Assembly: GCA_016712345.1 (NCBI GenBank)
Contig: JADJRH010000001.1
Span: 62,001-126,000, forward strand
Direction: 5' to 3'
Length of the DNA stretch: 64,000 nucleotides
Source of the DNA: Polyangiaceae bacterium
GTDB lineage: Bacteria; Myxococcota_A; Polyangia; Polyangiales; Polyangiaceae
Each line of letters starts with the position of its first letter. The first letter of the stretch is position 1. Shown here one piece after another: positions 9,085 through 18,242 of this stretch. The notes under the pieces were generated by a model. It made no database searches. It saw nothing but the letters and a program-made list of their open reading frames with translations, and was not told the origin of the DNA. The position numbers and the translations under genes were made by a program.

Positions 9085-11190
9085 ATGAATAAGGGCACAG
9101 CCATTGTGGGCTTTTTGCTCTGCTTTTTGGCAGGCATGGGGCTCATGTGGGGAATTGATCATCAGACTCCGGGCGCCGGAAAAGCGGCTGGTATTTCAGC
9201 CGAAGGAGCAGTAGCGGCGTTCGACGACAAAAATCCTTGGAGCGACGAGGACGCGGCTGTTTCGATTTCGTCAAAAGACCCGACGTGGGGCTCGCGCACT
9301 GCGCCTGTCACGTTGGTTCTTTTCAGCGACTTCGAGTGTCCGTTCTGCAGCAAAGTGGAAGCGACGATTAATCAGCTCAAGGAGACATACGGTCCCGACA
9401 AGCTGCGTGTCGTGTGGAAGAATAACCCCCTTCCGTTCCACAAGAATGCGCGTCCGGCTTCGCTCGCCGCAAACACGGTGTTTAACCTCGCCGGTCACGA
9501 AGCGTTCTGGAAGTTTCACAAGGCGGCGTTTGAAAATCAACGCGCGCTCACGCCCGAGAACTTTGAAGCGTGGGCCGTTGCCGCAGGCGTGGACAAGGCC
9601 AAATTCAAGGCCGCCTACGACTCGAAACAATTCGACGCGAAGATCGACAAGGACATGGAAGTGGGCAAAGCGTCGGGCGTTACCGGCACTCCTGCTTCGC
9701 TCATCAACGGCGTTTTCCTGAGCGGCGCTCAACCGGTTGACAAGTTCAAGGCGGTGATCGACGAGCAGATCAAAGCCGCAGAAGCCAAAAAGGCTGCCGG
9801 CGTGAAGGCCGACCGCGTTTACGTGGAACTCACGAAAGAGAACAAAGCCAAAAATCCGCCCCCCAAGGGCCGTGATGAGCAAAAGCAAGACGACAAGACC
9901 GTTTGGAAAGTGCCTGTGGGCGAAAATGCGCCCTTCAAAGGCAATGCAAACGCGCTTGTGACAATTGTGCTCTTCAGCGATTTCCAATGCCCCTTCTGCT
10001 CGAAGGTGGAGCCCACTCTTGAAGAGGTGCTCAAGGCGTATCCTGAGAAGGTGCGCGTTGTTTGGAAAGACAACCCGCTTCCGTTCCACCCGCGCGCTGA
10101 GCCCGCCGGTGAACTCGCTCGTGAAGCCCGCGCTCAAAAGGGCGACAAGGGTTTCTGGGCGGCTCACGACCTCCTCTTCAAGAATCAACAGAAGCTCGCG
10201 GACGAAGATCTCCTTGGCTATGCGAAGGAACTCGGCCTCGACGTGGACAAGGTCAAAGCGGCGATCACCGACAAGAAGTACAAGGCGATCTTTGACGCTG
10301 ACCAAGACCAGGCCGACGAACTTCAGGCCCAGGGTACACCCCACATGTTCATCAACGGCCGTCGCATCGTGGGTGCGCAGCCGATCGACAACTTTAAGAA
10401 GATCATCGACGAAGAACTGCCCAAAGCGCAGGCTCTTCTCGACAAGGGCGTGAAGCCCGCAGACCTCTATAATGAACTCATCAAGGACGGCAAATCGCCT
10501 CCTCCGCCCGAGCGCAAGACGGCGGAAGTGGCGCCTGCCGACGCACCTTTCAAGGGTGGCAAAGACGCGAAAGTGGCACTTTACCTCTTCAGCGATTTCC
10601 AATGCCCCTTCTGCTCGCGCGTGGAAGACACCATCAAAGAGGTGGAGAAGAACTACGGCGATCGCGTCAAGATCGTGTGGCGTCACCGCCCGCTTCCCAT
10701 GCACAAAGACGCTCCGCTCGCGTCTGAAGCGTCGCAGGAAGTTTGGAAACAAAAGGGTTCTGAAGCGTTTTGGAAATATCACGACACGCTCTTCAAGAAC
10801 CAAAAGACCCCCGAAGGTCTGCAACGCGCCGCTCTTGAGAAATACGCTGAAGAGCAAGGCGGAATTGACATGGGCAAGTTCAAAGCGGCCCTCGACAAGA
10901 ATGTACACAAGGCGTTTGTCGATGCTGAAAACGCGGCAGCCGAGAAGTCGGGCGTGAGTGGCACTCCCGCCGCGATCATTGGCCCGGTCAACGGCAAAGA
11001 GATCAACGGCTTCTTCATCAGCGGCGCGCAACCCTACGGCAAGTTCAAGAAGGCCATTGAAATGGCCCTGAAAGAAGCTGCCGGCGGTGCTCCCGCTCCC
11101 GCGGCCGATACCGCGAAGAAAGACGCCCCCAAGCCCCCGGCTCCGGCCCCGGGCCCCGGCAAAAAGCCGGGCGGCGGCGACGTATACTAA
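9085..11190 (+). CDS. Three-domain DsbA/thioredoxin-fold protein
   Basis: 701 residues. One N-terminal hydrophobic segment (about 7-23) anchors or exports it. Three DsbA-like domains follow, each with F-S-D-F-[EQ]-C-P-F-C and a downstream G-T-P cis-proline: CPFC at 85-88, 302-305 and 507-510; cis-Pro near 203, 419 and 628. Each also keeps the KxxPLPFH/MH block. Ala/Pro/Lys-rich linkers separate them, and the tail is Pro/Gly-rich. All three active sites are intact, so it could be a multivalent periplasmic thiol oxidase or isomerase. The ATG at 9085 follows GAGGTTGGTAA. Single DsbA domains of this type are frequent in Myxococcota; a head-to-tail triplication is not usual. Confidence 0.92.
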   Translation: MNKGTAIVGFLLCFLAGMGLMWGIDHQTPGAGKAAGISAEGAVAAFDDKNPWSDEDAAVSISSKDPTWGSRTAPVTLVLFSDFECPFCSKVEATINQLKETYGPDKLRVVWKNNPLPFHKNARPASLAANTVFNLAGHEAFWKFHKAAFENQRALTPENFEAWAVAAGVDKAKFKAAYDSKQFDAKIDKDMEVGKASGVTGTPASLINGVFLSGAQPVDKFKAVIDEQIKAAEAKKAAGVKADRVYVELTKENKAKNPPPKGRDEQKQDDKTVWKVPVGENAPFKGNANALVTIVLFSDFQCPFCSKVEPTLEEVLKAYPEKVRVVWKDNPLPFHPRAEPAGELAREARAQKGDKGFWAAHDLLFKNQQKLADEDLLGYAKELGLDVDKVKAAITDKKYKAIFDADQDQADELQAQGTPHMFINGRRIVGAQPIDNFKKIIDEELPKAQALLDKGVKPADLYNELIKDGKSPPPPERKTAEVAPADAPFKGGKDAKVALYLFSDFQCPFCSRVEDTIKEVEKNYGDRVKIVWRHRPLPMHKDAPLASEASQEVWKQKGSEAFWKYHDTLFKNQKTPEGLQRAALEKYAEEQGGIDMGKFKAALDKNVHKAFVDAENAAAEKSGVSGTPAAIIGPVNGKEINGFFISGAQPYGKFKKAIEMALKEAAGGAPAPAADTAKKDAPKPPAPAPGPGKKPGGGDVY

Positions 11191-11403
11191 GCCCTTCATG
11201 CAGAGATCGGCGGCACTGGTACCGATCGTGCTCTAGATCTCCAGTCGCCAATGGGTGTCGCCGATAAGGCAACGGCGCCCGAGCGATACTCCCTCCTCAA
11301 ATCCCGCCGGCTCCGCGAGGACGCGTCAGTGTGGCGCGCACTAGAAAAACACCAACCACCTAATCCCTTTACAAGCCTGCAAACTAAAGGCAGAAAAGGA
11401 GCA

Positions 11404-11811
11404 ATGTTGCGCTCGTGCCTCGCCGCGGGAGTTTTGACAACACTCGCGGTGGTCGCCGCGGGCTGTTTCGGCAGCTCAACCGACCTTTACCCAAACGGTG
11501 CTGAATGTGCCGAGGGCACCAATCCCGATTGTGATCCGGATCTCTGCTCGCTTGAAGAGGTGGTTGACCTCGGCAAATGCAAAGGTGGGGTGTGCCTGGT
11601 TTTCAACGAAAATCAGCAGGGAATTATAGGCGTTTGCAGCTCCAATTGCACGGTTGACGAGGAGTGTACACCTCACGAACGGTGCCTCTCATTTCCTGAA
11701 GGCTCGTTTTGTCTGCGCGCCTGCCAGTCCGATTCTGACTGTTTTGATAAAACCGTTTGTCGCTCCATTCCGGGCACATTCACGCAGTTTTGCCTGGTCG
11801 ACTCGATCTAA
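11404..11811 (+). CDS. Small Cys-rich lipoprotein
   Basis: 135 residues from an ATG preceded by AAAAGGAG at good spacing, which decides this start over an earlier in-frame ATG at 11251. The leader ends A-A-G-C (lipobox). The mature chain has about 15 cysteines in spaced pairs (CSSNCTVDEEC, CLRACQSDSDC), the pattern found in small Myxococcota surface lipoproteins. Function unknown. The next gene begins about 90 bp downstream on the same strand. Confidence 0.8.
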   Translation: MLRSCLAAGVLTTLAVVAAGCFGSSTDLYPNGAECAEGTNPDCDPDLCSLEEVVDLGKCKGGVCLVFNENQQGIIGVCSSNCTVDEECTPHERCLSFPEGSFCLRACQSDSDCFDKTVCRSIPGTFTQFCLVDSI

Positions 11812-11900
11812 AGCGCGACGAGCGGGTTCGCGTGGCGGGGACACAAAAAGCGGGGGAGCTGTTGACATTTTGCCCGAGAACTCGACGTGGGCGCGAATTC

Positions 11901-13235
11901 ATGGAAAGACCCTTGGCTATGCCCGCTCGTTTGTGGTCGCGCGCCTTGTCGCTGCTCCTGCTTTGCGCAGCGCCGCTTGTTCCGGCGATCGCGGCCGCCA
12001 ATGATCCTCCGGCCGCCGACACCGCGCCCGCTGCCAACACCGCGCAGGCAGCGCCCGCCTCCGGTGCCACGGGCGCGCCAGCGGACAACACCAAGTCTGA
12101 TACGGGCACTCCAAAGCCCGAGTCAAAAGACGCCGCTGCAGCAACCGGCGGTGAAACCAAAAACCAACCTGCCAAGTCCACCGGCTCATCAAAACCTGCA
12201 AAAAAGAGGCGGGGCGGCATTCACCCTTGCATGACGCCCGATCCGGGATTTGGCAATTACGATAGCTGGTCACGCGCTGTTTCAATGGGGCAGATGATTG
12301 CCCCGAAGAGCGGTGGAGTTCGCAAAGACGGCGGGTTTGACGTGGTGATTCATTTCCACGGTCATGAGCCTATTCGCAAAGAGTTTGTAAAAACATCCAA
12401 CGGGGTTGTTCTGGTTGGAATTGACCTGGGCATCGGCTCGGGCGCCTATCAAAACGGTTTTGCTTCCCCGCAAACCTTCCCGAAACTGCTCGCCAGCATT
12501 GAAGCAGAAATGGCAAAGCGGTCGGGAAACGCCAAAGCCCATGTTCGCAAACTGGCACTTTCGGCGTGGAGCGCCGGTTATGGGGCAATCGATCAAATTC
12601 TAAGGCAAACCGGCGGCAAAAACATCGACAGTGTGATTCTGCTCGACTCGCTTCACGCTGGGTACGAAAACGAGCAGCAAAAAACACTTAAAACGGTTCA
12701 ACTCGACCCGTTTGTGGCTTTTGCAAAGCGAGCAGCGTCGGGCAAAACATTCATGTTCATGAGCCACTCATCCATTATTCCACCGGGATACGCGTCCACA
12801 ACAGAAGTGGCGAGTTACGTGGTGCAAAAGCTGGGTGGAAAGCCTGCAAAAGCCAAACGGGAAGATGTGCTTGGCCTGGACATGATCCGCAAATACGATA
12901 AGTCCAACTTTCATGTGCGAGGGTATGAAGGGGACGACAAGCCCGATCATTGCGCGCATTTGGGCCTTATCGCAGGAATCATGAAAACCCATATTCTGCC
13001 GCGTTGGAAAACACCGCAGGCGAAAGTGGCGAGCCCCAAACAGGCATCCACGGTGAAAACGCCGGCGGCCAAAGATACCAAAAAAGCCGGCAAAGACGAC
13101 AAGAAACAAACTGTCAAAGACGACAAAAAGCAGCCTGCAAAAGACGACAAGAAACAAACTGTCAAAGACGACAAAAAGGGCAGTGTGCAGGTGAAAAAAG
13201 TGGCGTCAAAAGACACAAAGAAAAAGTCCAACTGA
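11901..13235 (+). CDS. Exported alpha/beta-hydrolase-like protein with Lys-rich tail
   Basis: About 444 residues; starts at 11901 and 11919 are both possible. The signal peptide (RALSLLLLCAAPLVPAIAAA) is followed by an Ala/Pro-rich linker to about residue 95. The middle domain has FDVVIHFHGHEPI and LALSAWSAGYGAI, which resemble the oxyanion strand and nucleophile elbow of an alpha/beta hydrolase (W-S-A-G). A later PDHCAHLGL could supply the catalytic His. The last 70 residues are repeats of KDDKKQ(T/P) with net positive charge, like histone-H1-type tails, and may bind polyanions such as exopolysaccharide, nucleic acid or LPS. Substrate unknown. Confidence 0.75.
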   Translation: MERPLAMPARLWSRALSLLLLCAAPLVPAIAAANDPPAADTAPAANTAQAAPASGATGAPADNTKSDTGTPKPESKDAAAATGGETKNQPAKSTGSSKPAKKRRGGIHPCMTPDPGFGNYDSWSRAVSMGQMIAPKSGGVRKDGGFDVVIHFHGHEPIRKEFVKTSNGVVLVGIDLGIGSGAYQNGFASPQTFPKLLASIEAEMAKRSGNAKAHVRKLALSAWSAGYGAIDQILRQTGGKNIDSVILLDSLHAGYENEQQKTLKTVQLDPFVAFAKRAASGKTFMFMSHSSIIPPGYASTTEVASYVVQKLGGKPAKAKREDVLGLDMIRKYDKSNFHVRGYEGDDKPDHCAHLGLIAGIMKTHILPRWKTPQAKVASPKQASTVKTPAAKDTKKAGKDDKKQTVKDDKKQPAKDDKKQTVKDDKKGSVQVKKVASKDTKKKSN

Positions 13236-13600
13236 CTGTCACCAACACGTAACAACCTGAAACGCGGTGCCTCCTGACACGCCGTACCCAACACGGAGTT
13301 CCCCAGCGGCGCATGCGCCTCATTCGAACGGCGAGTAACTCGTTGCGGTTGAGTTGTCGATGCAGCAGAAAAGAGCCCGTTCTGGGAGGTCCGGCGACTT
13401 GAGATGTCCATCACGTCGCCATCCACCGGTCTCGCCGGTCTCTCGTTTTCGTCGTGGCTGCGCTCGCCACAGAACTCCATCTGGAGAACCCGACGCGCCA
13501 CGCTGTTCGCTTTTCCGCTTGGCGACGGGCAAGGGTGTCCCAAACGTCTCGACAAGACTGGATCCGTGCCTTGCAGAACGTTCCGCTAAAGGGAAGTTAC

Positions 13601-13840
13601 CTAGGAGGCACGGAGATCACGGAGATCCACGGAGTTTTTTGTATTCTAGGCTGCAATCGGCTTGCACAGCCAAACTGATCACCGATCGGGCTGGGAACAT
13701 TGGGTGATGTGTACCCATTGCAGCCCGACAAACCCCAAACACGGTGACCCTCCGTGTCCTCTGTGATTCCGTGGTGAAGAAACGTCACAGGGTTCGAAAC
13801 GCGCCCGGTCGTTGCAAGACGTTTCAGCTGTCGCTCTGGG
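13601..13840. repeat. Dispersed CACGGAG-type intergenic repeat, copy B
   Basis: The 630-bp gap 13236-13867 between convergent genes has no credible gene. Its right part is the longer relative, in opposite orientation, of 1005-1150. It contains GGCACGGAGATCACGGAG, CTCCGTGTCCTCTGTG and CAGCTGTCGCTCTGGG. The ends (CACGGAG and CTCCGTG) are self-complementary, so a transcript could fold. Short ORFs inside it read TEDTEGHR-like and are well-known spurious translations. The left part (13240-13600) shows nothing I recognise. Confidence 0.7.
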
Positions 13841-13867
13841 TTTGCCAGCTACCCAGGAGTTTGGCGA

Positions 13868-14509
13868 TTACAGAGTTTTGAGTTGGAATCGGGGTCGGGC
13901 GCCTGCTGCGGCTTTTTTATAGGCGGTTCGTGACGCGAGGTAATGGGCGTAGCTCTTGAGATCGGGAAGATCATCCAGCATGTCCATTTGGCCTGCCCAC
14001 ATAAGGATGGAGCCCAAGATCACATCGGCGGCCGACATTTTTTCAGCCACGCAATAGGCTCTTCCGGCCATCATGATATCGAGTGCTTTGCCAACTTGGG
14101 CCCAACGTTTCATTGCCGCCGCCAAGATCGGGGGCGACTTTTGGGGGTCGGGCGAAACAACAGTTGTATCGAATACAGTCTGTACAATTGGCTCAACAAC
14201 ATTGCCCGCCAAGGCGAGCAGTTGATAATAACGCCCTCTGTCGGGTGATCCCGCAGCGGGGGCCATTTGCCGATCTGGAAAACGATCGGCGAGGTACATG
14301 CAAATAGCTGTTGCGTCGATGACAATCACATCATCGTCGACAAGCGCCGGCACTTCGCCCAGGGGGTGAATACGGCGATATTCAACCTTTTCGTTTTCAC
14401 CCTTGTCAAAGTCAATCAGCTTGAGTTCGTGGGCCACGCCCAGTTCTTCGAGCATCCATCGGGCTCGACCGCTTTTGGTTCTGGGAGCGTAGTAAAGGGT
14501 GATTGTCAT
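13868..14509 (-). CDS. Glutathione S-transferase family protein
   Basis: 213 residues, normal length for a cytosolic GST. The N-terminal thioredoxin-like half has MTITLYYAPRTKSGRARWML and the cis-Pro motif EVPALVDDD, with the glutathione-contacting I-D-A-T-A-I after it. The helical C-terminal half has SAADVILGSILMW. The likely activating residue is Tyr5/Tyr6 or Ser13. It is downstream of the TonB-like gene with a 53-bp gap, possibly in the same transcript. The physiological substrate cannot be told. Confidence 0.9.
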   Translation of the reverse strand: MTITLYYAPRTKSGRARWMLEELGVAHELKLIDFDKGENEKVEYRRIHPLGEVPALVDDDVIVIDATAICMYLADRFPDRQMAPAAGSPDRGRYYQLLALAGNVVEPIVQTVFDTTVVSPDPQKSPPILAAAMKRWAQVGKALDIMMAGRAYCVAEKMSAADVILGSILMWAGQMDMLDDLPDLKSYAHYLASRTAYKKAAAGARPRFQLKTL

Positions 14510-14562
14510 GCGTGTGCCTGTTGCGCCGTTGGGGGGTTGGGAAGAGCCGCTTAACCGAGGGG

Positions 14563-15537
14563 TTATTTTACCGCAACAACACTGAAGCTGGATCTAACGC
14601 TGCGCTGCATGTGGGCGCCGATGTTCGCGAGGTCAAACGTTGCGCCGGCGCCTTTTTGCGTGATTGCCGACTTGGTACCGTCGGGCAAAGTCAGCACCGA
14701 TTGCACGTTCACGTACACAACAGCGCCTTTGGCGTAGGTGGAAGTCATTCCGAGGGCGCGCCCTGAAAGCGCCGCTTGTACTTGTTTTGCCGCGCGGGCC
14801 CACACATCGGTCGAGCCGCCTGAAGACGACGTGACGCGGACACTCAACACTTGGCCGGTGGGTGAAAGTTTCACTTCAAAAGTGGCGCGCGATTCGGGCG
14901 GTGTGTCCGTGGCTTGCACAGCAGACCGAACCGAACTCGCCACAGTGCCCGCCGCGGGGAGGTCAATCCCGAGCGACTTGTCCTTTTCTTTCATCGCGTC
15001 GAAAAGGACTTTGGTGGCGATCTTTGGATCAACAGTGGACTTTGGTGCCGCAGTGGGTGCCGGCGGCGGACCACCCATGTCTGGAACCACGCCGGGGACG
15101 GCCCAGGCGGGCCCCCCAATTCCCAACCCGCCAAGGCCTGTTCCGGGACCAGTTTGAACCACCGGCGGCGGGCCCGAATATTCACCTGTGGAGGAGGGGT
15201 TGGGACCGGGCAAAACAGCGGGACCCGGCTCAACCGGACCACCTGTGGGAGCTACAGAAGGAGTGGGCCCAGGTTCGATGTTGGCGTTGGTTGCAGCGAC
15301 GGAGCGCGGTTGCTCAACCCGCGTGGGTAACGCCTCTTCATTGCGAGGCGTGTCGGTCCGCTGCGACACCGCTGCGGGAAGTACCGTGGGCGGCCTAGTT
15401 GGCTCAACCTCCACTTCAACATCCACCTGAATGGGCGCAGAATAGTCTGAAAACACAGGCGAAGGCGCAATGAGAGCACCCAGCGGCAAGAGCGCGTGGA
15501 GCCCCGCGGCAATGAGATAGAACTTCGCCTCCGACAT
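14563..15537 (-). CDS. TonB-like C-terminal-domain membrane protein
   Basis: 324 residues. One N-terminal TM helix (about 6-25) is followed by V-E-V-E-V-E-P and a long Pro/Gly-rich spacer (about 45-170). The C-terminal domain (about 215-324) has FEVKLSPTGQVLSVRVTSSSG and a following helix, the pattern of TonB/AgmX-type domains that contact outer-membrane partners. No ExbB or ExbD gene lies nearby, so it is either an orphan energy transducer or a structural spanner of the periplasm. Confidence 0.75.
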   Translation of the reverse strand: MSEAKFYLIAAGLHALLPLGALIAPSPVFSDYSAPIQVDVEVEVEPTRPPTVLPAAVSQRTDTPRNEEALPTRVEQPRSVAATNANIEPGPTPSVAPTGGPVEPGPAVLPGPNPSSTGEYSGPPPVVQTGPGTGLGGLGIGGPAWAVPGVVPDMGGPPPAPTAAPKSTVDPKIATKVLFDAMKEKDKSLGIDLPAAGTVASSVRSAVQATDTPPESRATFEVKLSPTGQVLSVRVTSSSGGSTDVWARAAKQVQAALSGRALGMTSTYAKGAVVYVNVQSVLTLPDGTKSAITQKGAGATFDLANIGAHMQRSVRSSFSVVAVK

Positions 15538-15677
15538 GAATTGCTTTCGTCACCTTGCTCGGACGGAGGGAGCGACGCAAGTCTGTTGCAGCTTTGTGGT
15601 CGATTTCATTTTTACGCGCGGTGAAGTCGCGCAACGTCTCGCACTTGGAGCTGCCTTATTTTAAAGGCGATTTTGAA

Positions 15678-16706
15678 TTACGCGGCCGGTGCACACGACG
15701 CGTGAAGCTCGCTCGTTTTGCGAGCGCGCGTGCCGGCGATTGGATGATCAAACGGGATTTCCCAATCGAGAGCGCGGGCCGCTCGATCGCAATAGTCAAC
15801 GAGCGCTTCACGCGACGGCCGAGATCGGGCCCCGAGCAGGCCGAGGTTGTCAACCAACAATTCAAGCGGCGTATTGCCAACGCGCTCACCGACACCGAGG
15901 CCTGTGCCATGAACGCGATCCACACCCGACGCGGCGGCCCACAAGGCGATCGGCAAACCGAGACCGCGATCGTTGTGTCCATGCCAATCAAGCTCGACAT
16001 GATCGGCGCCGATTTCGAAGAGGAAGCCGCGCGCGAACGCAACCAACTCTTCAACGCCGTACGGCGTCACGTGGCCGGTTGTGTCGCACAAACAAAGCCT
16101 TGTTGCGCCGGCGTCTACCGCAGCTCGAAAAAGCGTTCGAAGCACATCGGGATGAGATCGAGTTGTGTCTTCGGTCACCAAACAAAACGGCAGATTGTGT
16201 ACACGTGCTGCGTTGGCCGCGCCGGTGACCGCTTTCACCAAAAAATCGGTGGACCAACTTTCAACGTATTGGCGGATCGGCGACGAACCGATAAATGAGT
16301 ACACTTCAATGGGGAGGCCTGTTTTGTCGGAGGCGCGCGCGATTCCTTCAACGTCTGAAACAACGGTGCGCGCGGCGGCCGTAGCGACAAGCGGCAGTTT
16401 CTGATCGCGAATGGCCTCGCAGAGAGCGAGCGTGTCGGCCTCGTAACGACCACCGGCGGCGGGCAAACCAACGCTCACGACGTCAACCCCCACCTTCACC
16501 ATTGCAGGAAGGAGCGCGATCTTGTGCTCGATGGGCGGATTTTTTCCCGAAGGATTTTGAAGCCCGTCGCGCAGCGTTTCATCGACGACGCGAATTTTTT
16601 GGGGCACAGCGCCGATGTGGGGGATGGCCGTTTTCGTAAATCCCGGACGATGCGCAGGCTCGCGTTCGTTCTCGGCGTTGTTCCAATCAAAATGCAGATG
16701 GTCCAT
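15678..16706 (-). CDS. LeuA/HMG-CoA-lyase-type TIM-barrel enzyme
   Basis: About 342 residues from the ATG at 16706; the frame is open to an ATG at 16799, but the extra residues do not fit the family. It has V-D-E-T-L-R-D-G-L-Q-N (metal and catalytic Arg site), LCDTTGHVTPYG and the metal-binding H-G-H-N-D-R-G motif. This is the catalytic domain of 2-isopropylmalate/homocitrate/citramalate synthases and of HMG-CoA lyases. There is no C-terminal LeuA regulatory domain, so feedback control by leucine is not expected. The exact acyl substrate cannot be assigned. Divergent from rpsL. Confidence 0.85.
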   Translation of the reverse strand: MDHLHFDWNNAENEREPAHRPGFTKTAIPHIGAVPQKIRVVDETLRDGLQNPSGKNPPIEHKIALLPAMVKVGVDVVSVGLPAAGGRYEADTLALCEAIRDQKLPLVATAAARTVVSDVEGIARASDKTGLPIEVYSFIGSSPIRQYVESWSTDFLVKAVTGAANAARVHNLPFCLVTEDTTRSHPDVLRTLFRAAVDAGATRLCLCDTTGHVTPYGVEELVAFARGFLFEIGADHVELDWHGHNDRGLGLPIALWAAASGVDRVHGTGLGVGERVGNTPLELLVDNLGLLGARSRPSREALVDYCDRAARALDWEIPFDHPIAGTRARKTSELHASCAPAA

Positions 16707-16850
16707 GCGCGTGCAAAATGAGGTAGTAGTCGCGCCGAGCCCTATCGCCAAGGTGCTTTGCCGGTTCGCCCCCGCGGAGGCGAATGGCCCGCCGGTCACC
16801 CGGAGGGGTGCATCACGAGCGGCGGCTTAGATCCAAGGTGCAACTTACGC

Positions 16851-16878
16851 TTGACAGTAGGCCGCGCCTGGGTATTCT
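16851..16878 (+). promoter_or_regulatory. Sigma70-type promoter of the rpsL operon
   Basis: A perfect -35 box TTGACA (16851-16856) and a TATTCT -10 box (16873-16878) are separated by 16 bp. They lie about 38 bp upstream of the rpsL ATG and within the divergent gap to the LeuA-like gene. This is the best promoter match I found in the window. Confidence 0.75.
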
Positions 16879-16915
16879 CCGCGTCCCTCAAAACGCCCGG
16901 AATTTTTTTGTCACT

Positions 16916-17314
16916 ATGCCCACGATCAATCAGCTCATCCGCGAGGGTCGCGAGGCGGCCCGTTACAAGACGGCCTCCCCCGCCCTCAAGGCTTGCCCGC
17001 AGCGCCGCGGCGTGTGCGTCCGCGTCTACACAACAACACCGAAGAAGCCCAACTCGGCTCTCCGCAAAGTGTGCCGCGTGCGCCTCACCAACCAGATGGA
17101 AGTCACGAGCTACATCCCGGGTGAGGGTCACAACCTTCAGGAGCACTCCGTGGTTCTTATCCGCGGCGGTCGCGTAAAAGACCTGCCGGGTGTTCGTTAC
17201 CACGTTGTCCGCGGCACGCTCGACGCGTCGGGTGCTTCCGGACCCAGCTCCACCAACAAAGCCAACCGCAACCGCAAGCGCTCGAAGTACGGCGTGAAGC
17301 GGCCCAAGAGCTAA
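16916..17314 (+). CDS. rpsL: 30S ribosomal protein S12
   Basis: 132 residues, full length, beginning MPTINQLIREGREAARYK. The decoding-centre loop TTTPKKPNSALRKV and the GGRVKDLPGVRYH loop (site of Asp methylthiolation in many bacteria) are both conserved. The Lys residues whose change gives streptomycin resistance are wild type. The ATG at 16916 fits the family N-terminus; an upstream frame extension is not real. rpoC is not upstream, unlike the common gene order. Confidence 0.98.
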   Translation: MPTINQLIREGREAARYKTASPALKACPQRRGVCVRVYTTTPKKPNSALRKVCRVRLTNQMEVTSYIPGEGHNLQEHSVVLIRGGRVKDLPGVRYHVVRGTLDASGASGPSSTNKANRNRKRSKYGVKRPKS

Positions 17315-17453
17315 GACCCATGTTCGGCCGCCGACCCTTTCGCCAATCCACGCAACGCGTTGTGTACACACACGCGGCGTCTCAGCGAAATGGCACCGGC
17401 GACCAAACCTTGGTCATGTCGCCATCGATTTTCTGACAGAAGGTATTTTCGTC

Positions 17454-17924
17454 ATGCCGCGCCGCCGTGAAGTCCCCAAGCGCAAGATCATCAGCGACCC
17501 TAAATTTAAGGACAAGCTCATCACGAAGTTCAACAACTCGTTGATGCTGTCCGGGAAAAAGTCGACCGCCGAGAACATTCTCTACGGCGCCTTCGACTTG
17601 ATCCAAGAGCGCTACAAGGAAGAGCCGATCGACGTCTTCCGCAAAGCGCTCGACAACGTCAAACCCAAGCTTGAAGTGAAGAGCCGCCGCGTCGGCGGTG
17701 CGACATATCAGGTTCCGGTCGAGGTGCGTCCCGAACGCCGCGTCGCTCTCGCGATGCGCTGGCTCGTGACGTACGCCCGCGGCCGGGGTGAAAAGACAAT
17801 GCGTGAACGCCTCGCCGCCGAACTTGTGGATGCCGCCCAAAACCGCGGCAACGCCGTCAAGAAAAAGGACGACACCCACAAGATGGCTGAAGCGAACAAG
17901 GCGTTCGCTCACTATCGCTGGTGA
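17454..17924 (+). CDS. rpsG: 30S ribosomal protein S7
   Basis: 156 residues, usual length, MPRRREVPKRKIISDPKF start. It has the RRVGGATYQVPVEVRPERR 16S rRNA-binding segment and ends in HYRW. It initiates assembly of the 30S head and can repress the str operon in E. coli. 139 bp separate it from rpsL; that gap includes one GTGTACAC palindrome near 17360. Confidence 0.98.
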   Translation: MPRRREVPKRKIISDPKFKDKLITKFNNSLMLSGKKSTAENILYGAFDLIQERYKEEPIDVFRKALDNVKPKLEVKSRRVGGATYQVPVEVRPERRVALAMRWLVTYARGRGEKTMRERLAAELVDAAQNRGNAVKKKDDTHKMAEANKAFAHYRW

Positions 17925-18242
17925 GAAACGCTCACCGGAATGGTCCGGTGAAGCTCTCTGCAAGTCACTAACCCTCAACGGAGTCGTTAGCGCGATGGCA
18001 CAGGAAACATAAGGACCGAGCCTCAGGCAAAACCCAGCAACCAATCAACTGCTGGAATACGCACTGTGTCTCGGACCCTCTCCGGGTTCTCAAGCGTTCG
18101 CCAAACGGAGGCGAGCCGGCTCGGTTGTTCATGAAAAGAGCGCAATGTGCCTTTCGTGAGTCACCGGCAGAACAAACCGGAGGGGGTTTCCTGTTTCCAG
18201 CGGTCCGGTGACCAAACGCACGACACCCAACGGAGAACGAAA
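17925..18242 (+). other. rpsG-fusA intergenic region
   Basis: 318 bp with no credible gene. A small hairpin, CACCGGA (17933-17939) with TCCGGTG (17944-17950), follows rpsG with no T-run. In E. coli the rpsL-rpsG spacer holds an S7 operator; whether this leader is a comparable control site cannot be judged by eye. Confidence 0.4.

Noticed and set aside
9271..11199. 642-codon minus-strand frame opposite the three-DsbA gene
   Set aside because: Antisense shadow in a G+C-biased gene; no domain, while the plus strand has three CPFC domains.
13597..13788. Short protein with TEDTEGHR-like sequence
   Set aside because: Known type of spurious translation of the CACGGAG intergenic repeat.
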